A DNA stretch of 20,555 nt, from the NCBI GenBank assembly GCA_964431685.1, contig CAYSLA010000056.1:1-20555 (forward strand), in the 5' to 3' direction. A program made the position numbers and the translations under genes. Of the stretch, positions 14,242-20,555 are shown one piece after another; within the stretch, counting starts at the first letter, position 1, and the number at the start of each line of letters is the position of its first letter. The notes under the pieces are model-generated. The model was not told where the DNA came from and made no database searches. It saw nothing but the letters and a program-made list of their open reading frames with translations. This DNA is from CAYSLA01 sp964431685 (GTDB taxonomy: Bacteria > Armatimonadota > UBA5829).

Positions 14242-15351
14242 ATGATTAGACTGTCGTGCGTCCTCTGTATGATCCTCGCGATTGTCGTAAGTCGGCTGCC
14301 GGCTTCAGCCAACAGCGCCGACTGGCCAAGCTTCCGTGGAAATCCATCCATGACAGGGGTGTCGGCGTCGCGACTTCCCGACAGGCCCCGACTGCTCTGG
14401 ACGCACGAAGCAGGGGGCGCGGTGGAGTCTACCGCAGCAATCGTTGGCGATAGAATATACCTGGGCACCCGAAAGAGCAGGGTAATTGCGCTTCGGCTGA
14501 GTGACGGCAAGCAGATGTGGAGTTACAAAACCAAAGGGCCCATAAGTGCCTCTCCGTCTATTACAGGTGGGAAGCTGTACGTGGGCGACGAGACCGGAAC
14601 GTTCTACTGCCTGGACGCCTCCTCAGGGAAGAAAGCGTGGGAGTTCAAGACAGGCGATAAGATCGTGTCTTCCGCCTCTGTCAGAGACAAGTCTGTGCTC
14701 TTCGGTTCGTATGACAACAGTCTGTACTGCCTGGACAAGGACACCGGGCGCAAGCTTTGGAGCTTCAAGACTGCCGCGCAGGTCCACTGCTCACCATCCA
14801 TCTCCGGCGGGTTGGCAGCAGTTGCCGGATGCGATGGGTACGTGCGTTTCGTCGACATCGCAACTGGCCGCGAGAGGGCCAAGTCGGAGGTCGGCAGCAA
14901 CATGAGCGGCTCGGCAGCCTGGAGCGGAGAGACCCTCTGGATTGGGACCCTCACTGGTGAGTATCTGGCAGTAAGAGCGCCAGGGACAAGGGCTCTCTGG
15001 AGGAAGAAATCGCCTGACGAAGGCGCTTCGTTCTACGCGAGCCCGGCTGTATCCGGCAGCAGGGTGATATTCGCATCACGAAGCAGGAAGGTGCTGTGTG
15101 TGGATGCAGCTTCAGGCAGAACTCTGTGGTCATACAGAACCCGCGGCTCAGTTGACTCTTCACCGGTAGTGAGCGGCAACGTGGTGTATGTGGGCTGCGA
15201 CGGCGGATACGTCTATCGGCTTGATATTCTGACCGGCAGGCGTCTGTGGCAGTTCGTGACAGGTGCCGAAGTAAAAGCGTCTCCCGCCATCGCGCGAGGC
15301 CTGATGGTGGTCGCAACGATGGACGGCGCCGTCTGGTGTTTTGGTCAGTGA
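14242..15351 (+). CDS. Secreted PQQ-like beta-propeller protein (BamB-like fold)
   Basis: 369 aa from ATG 14242, chosen because GAGGAG is 8 bases upstream; it starts one base after the permease stop. The first 23 residues are a Sec signal peptide ending in ASA before N24. The mature protein begins DWPSFRG and consists almost entirely of regular PQQ_2-type blades with docking motifs such as LRLSDGKQMW, LDASSGKKAW, LDKDTGRKLW, VDAASGRTLW and LDILTGRRLW, alternating with strands like SASPSITGGKLYVG. The regular eight-blade look is that of BamB and other binding scaffolds. The His-rich motifs of the first operon gene are absent. It is the last gene of the operon and overlaps the glycerate kinase gene tail-to-tail by 7 bases. 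It probably supports the exported proteins of the operon (inference). Confidence 0.85.
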   Translation: MIRLSCVLCMILAIVVSRLPASANSADWPSFRGNPSMTGVSASRLPDRPRLLWTHEAGGAVESTAAIVGDRIYLGTRKSRVIALRLSDGKQMWSYKTKGPISASPSITGGKLYVGDETGTFYCLDASSGKKAWEFKTGDKIVSSASVRDKSVLFGSYDNSLYCLDKDTGRKLWSFKTAAQVHCSPSISGGLAAVAGCDGYVRFVDIATGRERAKSEVGSNMSGSAAWSGETLWIGTLTGEYLAVRAPGTRALWRKKSPDEGASFYASPAVSGSRVIFASRSRKVLCVDAASGRTLWSYRTRGSVDSSPVVSGNVVYVGCDGGYVYRLDILTGRRLWQFVTGAEVKASPAIARGLMVVATMDGAVWCFGQ

Positions 15352-16499
15352 GACGTCGGGCGCTGAAGGCGACCAAGAAGTCTCCCAAGCCCGCAGGCAA
15401 CGTTCTCTATGAATTCTGGGGCGTGAGACATGGCCTCTTGAAGAGAGAAGGGCCCCGGCAGAATTGAGAATGCCGATGTAAGACCGAGATCGTAGAGCTC
15501 GGACAGATCACCCGAAACGGAACCAGCCAGGGCGACGGTCGGCACTCCCCTGCCCTTGTTGCGTTTCAGCACTCCGGCTATCGTCTTGCCATGAGCCGTT
15601 TGCTCGTCGATCCGGCCCTCGCCCGTGATAACCAGACTTGCGCCGGCAACCGCGTCTTCGAACCCGGCTGCGTCCAGAACAAGATCGATACCAGAAACTA
15701 GGTTCGCATTTAGAAACGCTGCCAGCGCGCCACCAAGTCCACCAGCAGCGCCAGCTCCCGGCAGGTCCGCAATGCTTCGGCCCAGATCGCGTTCCACGAC
15801 ACGCGCAAAGTTTGCCAGGGCATAGTCCAGCATCGCTACCATCTCAGGGGTAGCGCCCTTCTGCGGTCCAAAGACGGCGGAAGCTCCCGTCGGGCCGCAA
15901 AGGGGATTGGTCACATCGCACGCGACTCTGACTTCCACATCACCCGCTGGGACGCTGAAGCCGGTCATATCTATCGCGGCCAACTTCGCAAGGGCGGCAC
16001 CGCCCGGGGGAAGCCCATTGCCGGAATCATCGAGGAACCGGGCCCCGAGAGCAGACATCGCCCCTGCGCCCGCGTCGTTGGTGGCGCTGCCTCCGATACC
16101 GATAACCAGCTTCGTCACGCCTTGCATCAGCGCGTCCCTGACCAGTTCACCGGTACCATAGGTGCTGGCGATCAGCGGGTTGCGCTCGTCATCAGTGATC
16201 AGAGTAAGGCCGGACGCTGCCGCCATCTCGATCGCGGCCGTTTCTCCGTCGCCGAGATTGCCGTAGGTTGCCTCTATTGGCCGCATAAGCGGATCGTGAA
16301 CGGGCACCCGCCGCAGCGTGCCGGCAGTCGCGCGCACGAGCGCCTCGACGGTCCCCTCGCCGCCGTCGGCGAGGGGGACTTCGACTACTTCGATATTAGC
16401 CGAGCCAAAGCCCCGCCGCAGACCGTCAGCAATTGCGCCTGCCGCTGTCACCGCCGACATACTGCCTTTGAACGAGTCGGGGCATACTATTATCTTCAT
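15345..16499 (-). CDS. Glycerate 2-kinase
   Basis: 384 aa, with all hallmarks of the GlxK/GarK glycerate kinase family: PDSFKGS (7-13), PLADGGEGTVEALV, the glycine-rich GIGGSATNDAGAGA, ACDVTNPLCGPTGAS and TGEGRIDEQT. The length is normal for the family. The enzyme phosphorylates D-glycerate, in this family usually to 2-phosphoglycerate, linking glyoxylate, tartronate or sugar-acid breakdown to glycolysis. It is cytoplasmic. Upstream of the ATG a weak AGGAC is present. It lies on the strand opposite to the operon, and its last 7 bases overlap the end of the secreted propeller gene. The DUF4139 gene lies 140 bases upstream on the same strand, so shared transcription is possible but not required. 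The nearby DUF4838 gene may also belong to sugar-acid use (weak inference). Confidence 0.95.
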   Translation of the reverse strand: MKIIVCPDSFKGSMSAVTAAGAIADGLRRGFGSANIEVVEVPLADGGEGTVEALVRATAGTLRRVPVHDPLMRPIEATYGNLGDGETAAIEMAAASGLTLITDDERNPLIASTYGTGELVRDALMQGVTKLVIGIGGSATNDAGAGAMSALGARFLDDSGNGLPPGGAALAKLAAIDMTGFSVPAGDVEVRVACDVTNPLCGPTGASAVFGPQKGATPEMVAMLDYALANFARVVERDLGRSIADLPGAGAAGGLGGALAAFLNANLVSGIDLVLDAAGFEDAVAGASLVITGEGRIDEQTAHGKTIAGVLKRNKGRGVPTVALAGSVSGDLSELYDLGLTSAFSILPGPFSLQEAMSHAPEFIENVACGLGRLLGRLQRPTSH

Positions 16500-16639
16500 T
16501 CACTGTCCTACTGTCGCACTGCGCCTGACGGCCTAGGGAAATGGGACGGACTAGACGAATGAGACGTATGGGACCCATAGTTCTCATTGCTCATATTGCC
16601 CCATTACTCCCACTAGTACGACATTCCCGGAAGTTCTCC
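16500..16639. repeat. Intergenic repeat-like region with hairpin
   Basis: 140 bases between two minus-strand genes. The sequence is rich in short related words (ATGGGAC, ATGAGAC, GGACTAGACG and their reverse complements). At 16558-16588 AATGAGA and TCTCATT enclose TATGGGACCCATA. No T-tract follows on either strand, so it is a poor Rho-independent terminator and looks more like an intergenic repeat. Confidence 0.55.
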
Positions 16640-18052
16640 TTACCACTTGGTCCTAAGGGTGTAAGTGATAACGGTCTCGCCGTCTTTGGCTACTTTGACA
16701 GGGAACTCGATGGTTGAGGCGTCGATCTTCTTGAACTCGGTTGACTTGGCAGTAATGCTCCAGTCGCCCCATACGTGCTCAACCACGCTCACCTGTATGT
16801 CAGATTCCTTATGGTTTCGAATCTTGATCTCAAAGGTCTCTTCGTAGACACCATCGGCTATGCGCGTGTAGTTGATGCGCTTGTGATCTCCCACGACGTC
16901 GAATGCATCGCCAATGTAGAGCTTGAGAGCCTCATTCCTTGGGGTGTGGTCGATCATATCCTCGCCGATGAACTGCTGGCTGCCGTCGGAGTCGAGTTTG
17001 TAGACCCTGATCTTGCCCTTGGGCAGCGGCATACCCATATGGTTTTCTTTGGAGTTCTTGAACTCCAGCGTAAGGTTCACTTTGTGGTAGTCCGAGGTGT
17101 CGTAGCCACGGCCGGGATCTTCACCTCGACCCGGCCTGTACCAATAGCCCCACCACGTCTTCCGGCCATCATAGATGTATCTCTTGACCACATTCACGTT
17201 TGAGGCGCCCAGCAGAGAAATCTGCTTCGTTTCGTTCTGAGCTATCGTAGTCGGGCGCGCCATGGTGTATATGTGATATTCAAAGAAGCTCTTTTCCTCA
17301 AACTGCGGAGCGGCGGCAGGCATTGCCATATCGACATTCTTGAACATCTCTCTTCTTGCCTGCTCCTGCACCCTGCGCACATCGCCCGCCATCAACGTGA
17401 GCTTTGCGTCTTTGTAGGTAGCCCCGCTGGTGTTCGCGAGCGTAACCCAGCCTGAGAGATCGAGGGCGGAGTCGTCAGCGTTGACGAGCGCGACGTAGTC
17501 GGCTTTCCAGGAGACGCCGCTTGTAAGGTAGCTGATCTCGGTCTTCTGCTCACCCGAAACGTCGCTGGCGAGCATCCAGTTGAGAGTTGGCTTGGGTCTG
17601 AGACCGTCCGGCATCCTGTCAACCTGCCTGACCGACGCGTTCATCACGAGCTTTCCATCGTCGGTTTTCACGACCAGGCCGCCACTGCCCGGCGGGTTGA
17701 GCAGAATCCCCGACTTTCCATCGTCAAACCATACCCGCTCGCCGACCAGTTTTCTGAGGATGTTGTCCGGAGCTATCAGATCGTACTGGTAGTTCTGCTC
17801 CAGAACCGTCACTCCGTTAGGTGCGGACAGGCACTTGAACAAGACACTGGTGGCGTCGATCTGAGCCGAGACGTCCTCGACGTCTATAGCGTTCACGCCC
17901 TTTTCCAACTGAACGGTCCGTGAGTCCTTCACCAAAGCGAAGTTGTCATTGTAGACTGTGATACTGATGGCCTGAGGGCCCGAGACACCTGCAGCGGAAC
18001 ACGCCGCGGCCCCTAGAAGCGAGAGTAGAATCACATAGCATAGAGTGCGCAT
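16640..18052 (-). CDS. Secreted DUF4139 domain protein
   Basis: 470 aa from the ATG whose first base is 18052. This start is chosen because AAGGAGG stands 9 bases upstream and because a signal peptide begins here (residues about 3-21, LCYVILLSLLGAAACSAAG); the frame stays open further upstream but without signal or family similarity. The mature part has YNDNFALVKDSRTVQLEKG near the N-terminus and, further on, SYLTSGVSWKADYVALV and LSGWVTLANTSG, with a beta-rich C-terminus (KGKIRVYKLDSDG..., VVEHVWGDW). These are typical of DUF4139 proteins (relatives of mucoidy inhibitor A). Their molecular function is not known; they are exported beta-rich proteins. A cysteine at residue 18 could be lipidated, but the lipobox is poor. 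Transcribed divergently from the DUF4838 gene. Confidence 0.85.
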   Translation of the reverse strand: MRTLCYVILLSLLGAAACSAAGVSGPQAISITVYNDNFALVKDSRTVQLEKGVNAIDVEDVSAQIDATSVLFKCLSAPNGVTVLEQNYQYDLIAPDNILRKLVGERVWFDDGKSGILLNPPGSGGLVVKTDDGKLVMNASVRQVDRMPDGLRPKPTLNWMLASDVSGEQKTEISYLTSGVSWKADYVALVNADDSALDLSGWVTLANTSGATYKDAKLTLMAGDVRRVQEQARREMFKNVDMAMPAAAPQFEEKSFFEYHIYTMARPTTIAQNETKQISLLGASNVNVVKRYIYDGRKTWWGYWYRPGRGEDPGRGYDTSDYHKVNLTLEFKNSKENHMGMPLPKGKIRVYKLDSDGSQQFIGEDMIDHTPRNEALKLYIGDAFDVVGDHKRINYTRIADGVYEETFEIKIRNHKESDIQVSVVEHVWGDWSITAKSTEFKKIDASTIEFPVKVAKDGETVITYTLRTKW

Positions 18053-18061
18053 GGTCGCAAT

Positions 18062-18068
18062 CCTCCTT
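18062..18068 (-). promoter_or_regulatory. Ribosome binding site deciding the DUF4139 start
   Basis: AAGGAGG on the minus strand, 9 bases before the ATG at 18052. It rules out the longer upstream extension of the frame to 18439. Confidence 0.8.
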
Positions 18069-18083
18069 TTTCGATTTAGACCG

Positions 18084-18095
18084 TCGATACATCGA
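18084..18095. promoter_or_regulatory. Small palindrome in the leader of the DUF4139 gene
   Basis: TCGAT-AC-ATCGA, perfect 5-base arms, 32 bases before the start codon. It could be an operator or a chance palindrome; nothing else supports it. Confidence 0.25.
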
Positions 18096-18295
18096 AAGAC
18101 TTCACTGAAAACAGAAAGAAAGACGGGACGCCTGGCAGTAATGAGGCACATAACTCCCATATCCCCCAAAAGCATACGCCAAAACCCTGTGTTTGTCCAG
18201 AGGAGCCTGAGGCCCGGATGGAAATGCCGCGCAGGCGCAGGACGCATCTGCTCACAATGCGCCAATATGAGTGTGCAATATTTTTCGTAAAAAGT

Positions 18296-18325
18296 TTGAC
18301 AAACCTTGCAGGAAGGAAGTATCAT
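18296..18325 (+). promoter_or_regulatory. Sigma-70-type promoter of the DUF4838 gene
   Basis: TTGACA (18296-18301), an 18-base spacer and TATCAT (18320-18325). An A/T-rich tract with TTTTTCGTAAAAA (18281-18293) sits just upstream of the -35, like an UP element. The predicted transcript would start near 18332 and have a leader of about 150 bases. The perfect palindrome AACTAGTT (18337-18344) lies right after the predicted start. The rest of the 18053-18480 intergenic region (apart from the features listed) shows nothing I can name. Confidence 0.65.
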
Positions 18326-18467
18326 ACTTGCCGAATAACTAGTTGACTGGCAAAATCGGCGTTGTGGCAAGGCCGTCGCCCAAGCGTGCACTTGTCGTAC
18401 AGTCTCAGCTACCGAGCCTGCTCGCCCAACTCGGCGCATTCTGATGGAGTGGTCGTTTCACTTCTCC

Positions 18468-18474
18468 GGAGGGG
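18468..18474 (+). promoter_or_regulatory. Ribosome binding site of the DUF4838 gene
   Basis: GGAGGGG, 6 bases before ATG 18481. Confidence 0.75.
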
Positions 18475-18480
18475 AATAGT

Positions 18481-20478
18481 ATGGCGTCTAGTTTGCTCGT
18501 GTGTCCCATCGGCAGCAAGAGAGCGGTAAGTTTTGCCGCATCGGAGTTGGCAGCCTATCTGCAGCGCATGACCGGCCGCACCGTGTTGGTTCGACCCCGC
18601 GACTCATTCGACCACACGGAGAAAACCGCTATCTGGCTTGGGTTGGCGGCGCACTTTCCGCACATTCAGGTTCCCGACGTACCTGACCACAAGTTCGACG
18701 ACTCATACACGGTCAACGTTACCCGAGGCGCAGGAATCATCACCGGAGTGAATGAACGCAGCGTTCTGCTGGGCACGTACAGACTGCTGCGCGAGGCGGG
18801 GTGTCGGTGGGTAAGACCCGGACACGACGGCGAGTATATCCCAAAGTGTGATCTGTCTCGTCTGTCTGACTGCGTGTCCGAGGCTCCTTCCTACAGACAC
18901 AGGTGCGTAAGCCTGGATGGCGCCGCCGGGTGGGAACACATCGCTGACATGATCGACTGGCTCCCCAAGAACGGCTACAATGCCTACCTGATTCCACATT
19001 GGGACGCCTATACCTATCTGCAGCGGTGGTATCGCCACACACATAACCCGAAGATGCACGATGATCCGTTCTCTGACGACCGGGCGAGAGAGATCACGCT
19101 TATGGCCGTAGATGAGCTGAAGAAACGAGGACTGCTGTATCACGCGGTTGGCCACGGATGGACGAGCGCACCGTTTGGTTTCTTCGGGGTGGACTCCGAT
19201 CCGAGAGCTGAAGCGGCGCCGCGAGAGGTCCAGCCGTATCTGGCGCTGGTCAATGGCAAGCGCGACTGGTTCAGCGGAGGGCCTCTCTCCACGAATCTGT
19301 GCTACTCGGACAAACACGCCCAGTCACTGATGGCTGACGAGGTGGTTGGATACGCGGAATCACATCCGGAGGTGGACGTTCTGCACTTCTGGCTGGCCGA
19401 TGGTATGAACTCCAACTGCGAATGCGAGGAGTGTGAGAACACGCGACCGTCGGATTTCTATGTGCAGATGCTGAATGCGGTGGATGCTCGTATGACCGAA
19501 CGCCGCCTGTGCACCAGACTGGCATTCTCTGTCTACGGAGACACTCTCTGGCCACCAGAGCGGCAGGAACTCAACCATTCGGACAGGTTCATCCTCACGT
19601 TCTCCCCCGGCACACGCGGGTGGAGGCACCCATTCCCGGATGACCACGAGATCGACGACTTGCCGCCGTATACGCGGAACCGGCTGCGGCTACCGAAATC
19701 TGAAGGTGAGTATCTGGATTTTCTGGCTGCCTGGAAGCAATCTTTCCACGGCGACATTGTGGACTATGACTACCACTTCATATACGCCCATTTCTCCGAC
19801 CCGGGATATATGGGTGTCTCTGAGCTGGCAAGGGAAGACTGCAGAAGACTCGCCGGACTGGGAATGTCAGGGTTCATAAGCTGCCAAACCCAGAGAACCG
19901 CACTGCCAACCGGGTTGGGACCGTACCTCGTGGGGATGACGCTCTGGAACCGCAAGCTCGACCCGTCACAAGCTATTGACGACTACTTCACGGCAGCTTT
20001 CGGCCCGGAGGGCAATCTGTGCCGTGATTACCTCGCCAAGCTGACCAATTCATTCGCGTACACGCAGTCATCAGAAAGCCAGCTCAGGGCGGTGAACCTG
20101 CTCTCGGACATCCAGCGAACTATCGATGATTTCGAGCCTGTGATTCAGCGCAACCTTTTTAGCGGCAACCCTTGTTGGGACGCTTCCTGGAGGTACCTGC
20201 TGGGCCACGGGACAATCTGGCGCGAACTATCGCGTGCATTCGATGCGAGAGTGGCAGGCGACGAGGAGATGGCCTATCGCAGGTGGCTCGCGGTGGCAGA
20301 AAGTGCCAGAGAACAGGAGCCGGCACTGCACAAGGTGTTTGACGTGTGGAACTTCGTCGACTGGTTCGCGACGTATGTGTTCTCCAAGCCTGCGGGCATG
20401 CTGGACTCGCGCAAGTTCATCAGAGTGATCGGAGGCGACCAGACTAGCTCACTGGAACGGCGGGTTCAGATCCGATAG
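18481..20478 (+). CDS. DUF4838 domain protein with GH67-like N-terminal domain
   Basis: 665 aa. The N-terminus (1-135) has the alpha/beta pattern of the domain that precedes the catalytic barrel in alpha-glucuronidases and hexosaminidases: SFAASELAAYLQRMTG (17-32) and GVNERSVLLGTYRLLREAGCRWVRPG (89-114). A TIM-barrel-like DUF4838 region follows, with IDWLPKNGYNAYLIPHW (158-174), YHAVGHGW (220-227) and the family hallmark FWLADGMNSNCECEEC (303-318; C313, C315, C318), which may bind a metal. This suggests an enzyme acting on a glycan or glycoside, perhaps a uronic acid, but no DUF4838 activity can be stated from sequence. There is no signal peptide, so it should be cytoplasmic and act on imported oligosaccharides. 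It has its own promoter and a strong Shine-Dalgarno. The start is clear and the frame is complete. Confidence 0.82.
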   Translation: MASSLLVCPIGSKRAVSFAASELAAYLQRMTGRTVLVRPRDSFDHTEKTAIWLGLAAHFPHIQVPDVPDHKFDDSYTVNVTRGAGIITGVNERSVLLGTYRLLREAGCRWVRPGHDGEYIPKCDLSRLSDCVSEAPSYRHRCVSLDGAAGWEHIADMIDWLPKNGYNAYLIPHWDAYTYLQRWYRHTHNPKMHDDPFSDDRAREITLMAVDELKKRGLLYHAVGHGWTSAPFGFFGVDSDPRAEAAPREVQPYLALVNGKRDWFSGGPLSTNLCYSDKHAQSLMADEVVGYAESHPEVDVLHFWLADGMNSNCECEECENTRPSDFYVQMLNAVDARMTERRLCTRLAFSVYGDTLWPPERQELNHSDRFILTFSPGTRGWRHPFPDDHEIDDLPPYTRNRLRLPKSEGEYLDFLAAWKQSFHGDIVDYDYHFIYAHFSDPGYMGVSELAREDCRRLAGLGMSGFISCQTQRTALPTGLGPYLVGMTLWNRKLDPSQAIDDYFTAAFGPEGNLCRDYLAKLTNSFAYTQSSESQLRAVNLLSDIQRTIDDFEPVIQRNLFSGNPCWDASWRYLLGHGTIWRELSRAFDARVAGDEEMAYRRWLAVAESAREQEPALHKVFDVWNFVDWFATYVFSKPAGMLDSRKFIRVIGGDQTSSLERRVQIR

Positions 20479-20483
20479 CCGAG

Positions 20484-20502
20484 ACGCAGTTCCAGCCTGC
20501 GT
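20484..20502 (+). terminator. Hairpin just after the DUF4838 gene, weak terminator candidate
   Basis: ACGCAG and CTGCGT arms (6 bp) with a 7-base loop begin 5 bases after the stop codon. No T-run follows, so termination would need another factor. The last 50 bases of the window show nothing else. Confidence 0.25.
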
Positions 20503-20555
20503 TCATAAGGCAGCTTGCAAAACCGTCATGCTTCTCGCAAATAACGCGGGCTAGT

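Noticed and set aside
15340..15360. Terminator between the operon and the glycerate kinase gene
   Set aside because: The two genes overlap by 7 bases and I see no hairpin followed by a T-run on either strand at the junction.
18053..18439. Upstream extension of the DUF4139 frame to a start at 18439
   Set aside because: AAGGAGG and a signal peptide mark the ATG at 18052, and the upstream stretch has no family similarity and covers the divergent promoter.

Overview
The window is a stretch of moderately GC-rich bacterial DNA (about 60% by eye) from an assembled scaffold: it contains one run of exactly 100 N. The gene set is a group of 'WPxFRG' PQQ-like beta-propellers, a NapG/NapH-like polyferredoxin pair, a fused NuoE-NuoF diaphorase, a large FtsX-type permease, a DUF4838 protein and several palindromic repeats lying in frame inside genes. 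This suggests an uncultivated anaerobic or facultative bacterium of the Armatimonadota or PVC/Lentisphaerota kind. That assignment is an inference from gene style; there is no rRNA or other marker in the window.

Region 1 (164-15351, plus strand) looks like a single 11-gene operon. Neighbouring genes are joined by 4-base start/stop overlaps (2/3, 3/4, 4/5, 5/6, 6/7, 8/9, 9/10) or by gaps of 1, 4 and 18 bases. In order it encodes: a membrane-anchored beta-propeller with a histidine/cysteine-rich set of blade motifs; an NHL propeller with a CGCC motif; a small Tat-type five-cysteine protein; a Tat-type polyferredoxin (NapG-like); a polytopic Fe-S membrane protein (NapH/NosR-like); a three-TM protein with a periplasmic PQQ-like propeller; a NuoE+NuoF fusion; a HoxU/NuoG-N-like 2Fe-2S protein; a LolD/MacB-type ABC ATPase; its FtsX-type permease (interrupted by the assembly gap); and a secreted PQQ-like propeller. 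Read together this is a candidate NAD(H)-linked trans-membrane electron-transfer system. The diaphorase exchanges electrons with NADH in the cytoplasm, the NapH-like protein carries them through the membrane, and the Tat Fe-S proteins and propellers receive or donate them outside. No hydrogenase, formate dehydrogenase, cytochrome or known terminal reductase is encoded in the window, so the outer partner is unknown. The layout recalls the NosG/NosH + ABC + beta-propeller plan of atypical nitrous-oxide reductase clusters, but without NosZ.

Region 2 (15345-18052, minus strand) holds a glycerate 2-kinase, which overlaps the end of the operon tail-to-tail by 7 bases, and a secreted DUF4139 protein. 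Region 3 (18053-20555) starts with a divergent intergenic region carrying a good sigma-70-type promoter that serves a 665-aa DUF4838 (GH67-like) protein.

A second theme is repeats. At least four unrelated palindromic elements lie inside operon genes and are translated in frame: in the five-Cys protein, at the C-terminus of the NapH-like protein, in the linker of the three-TM propeller protein, between the NuoE and NuoF parts of the diaphorase, and inside the NuoF flavin/NADH domain itself.
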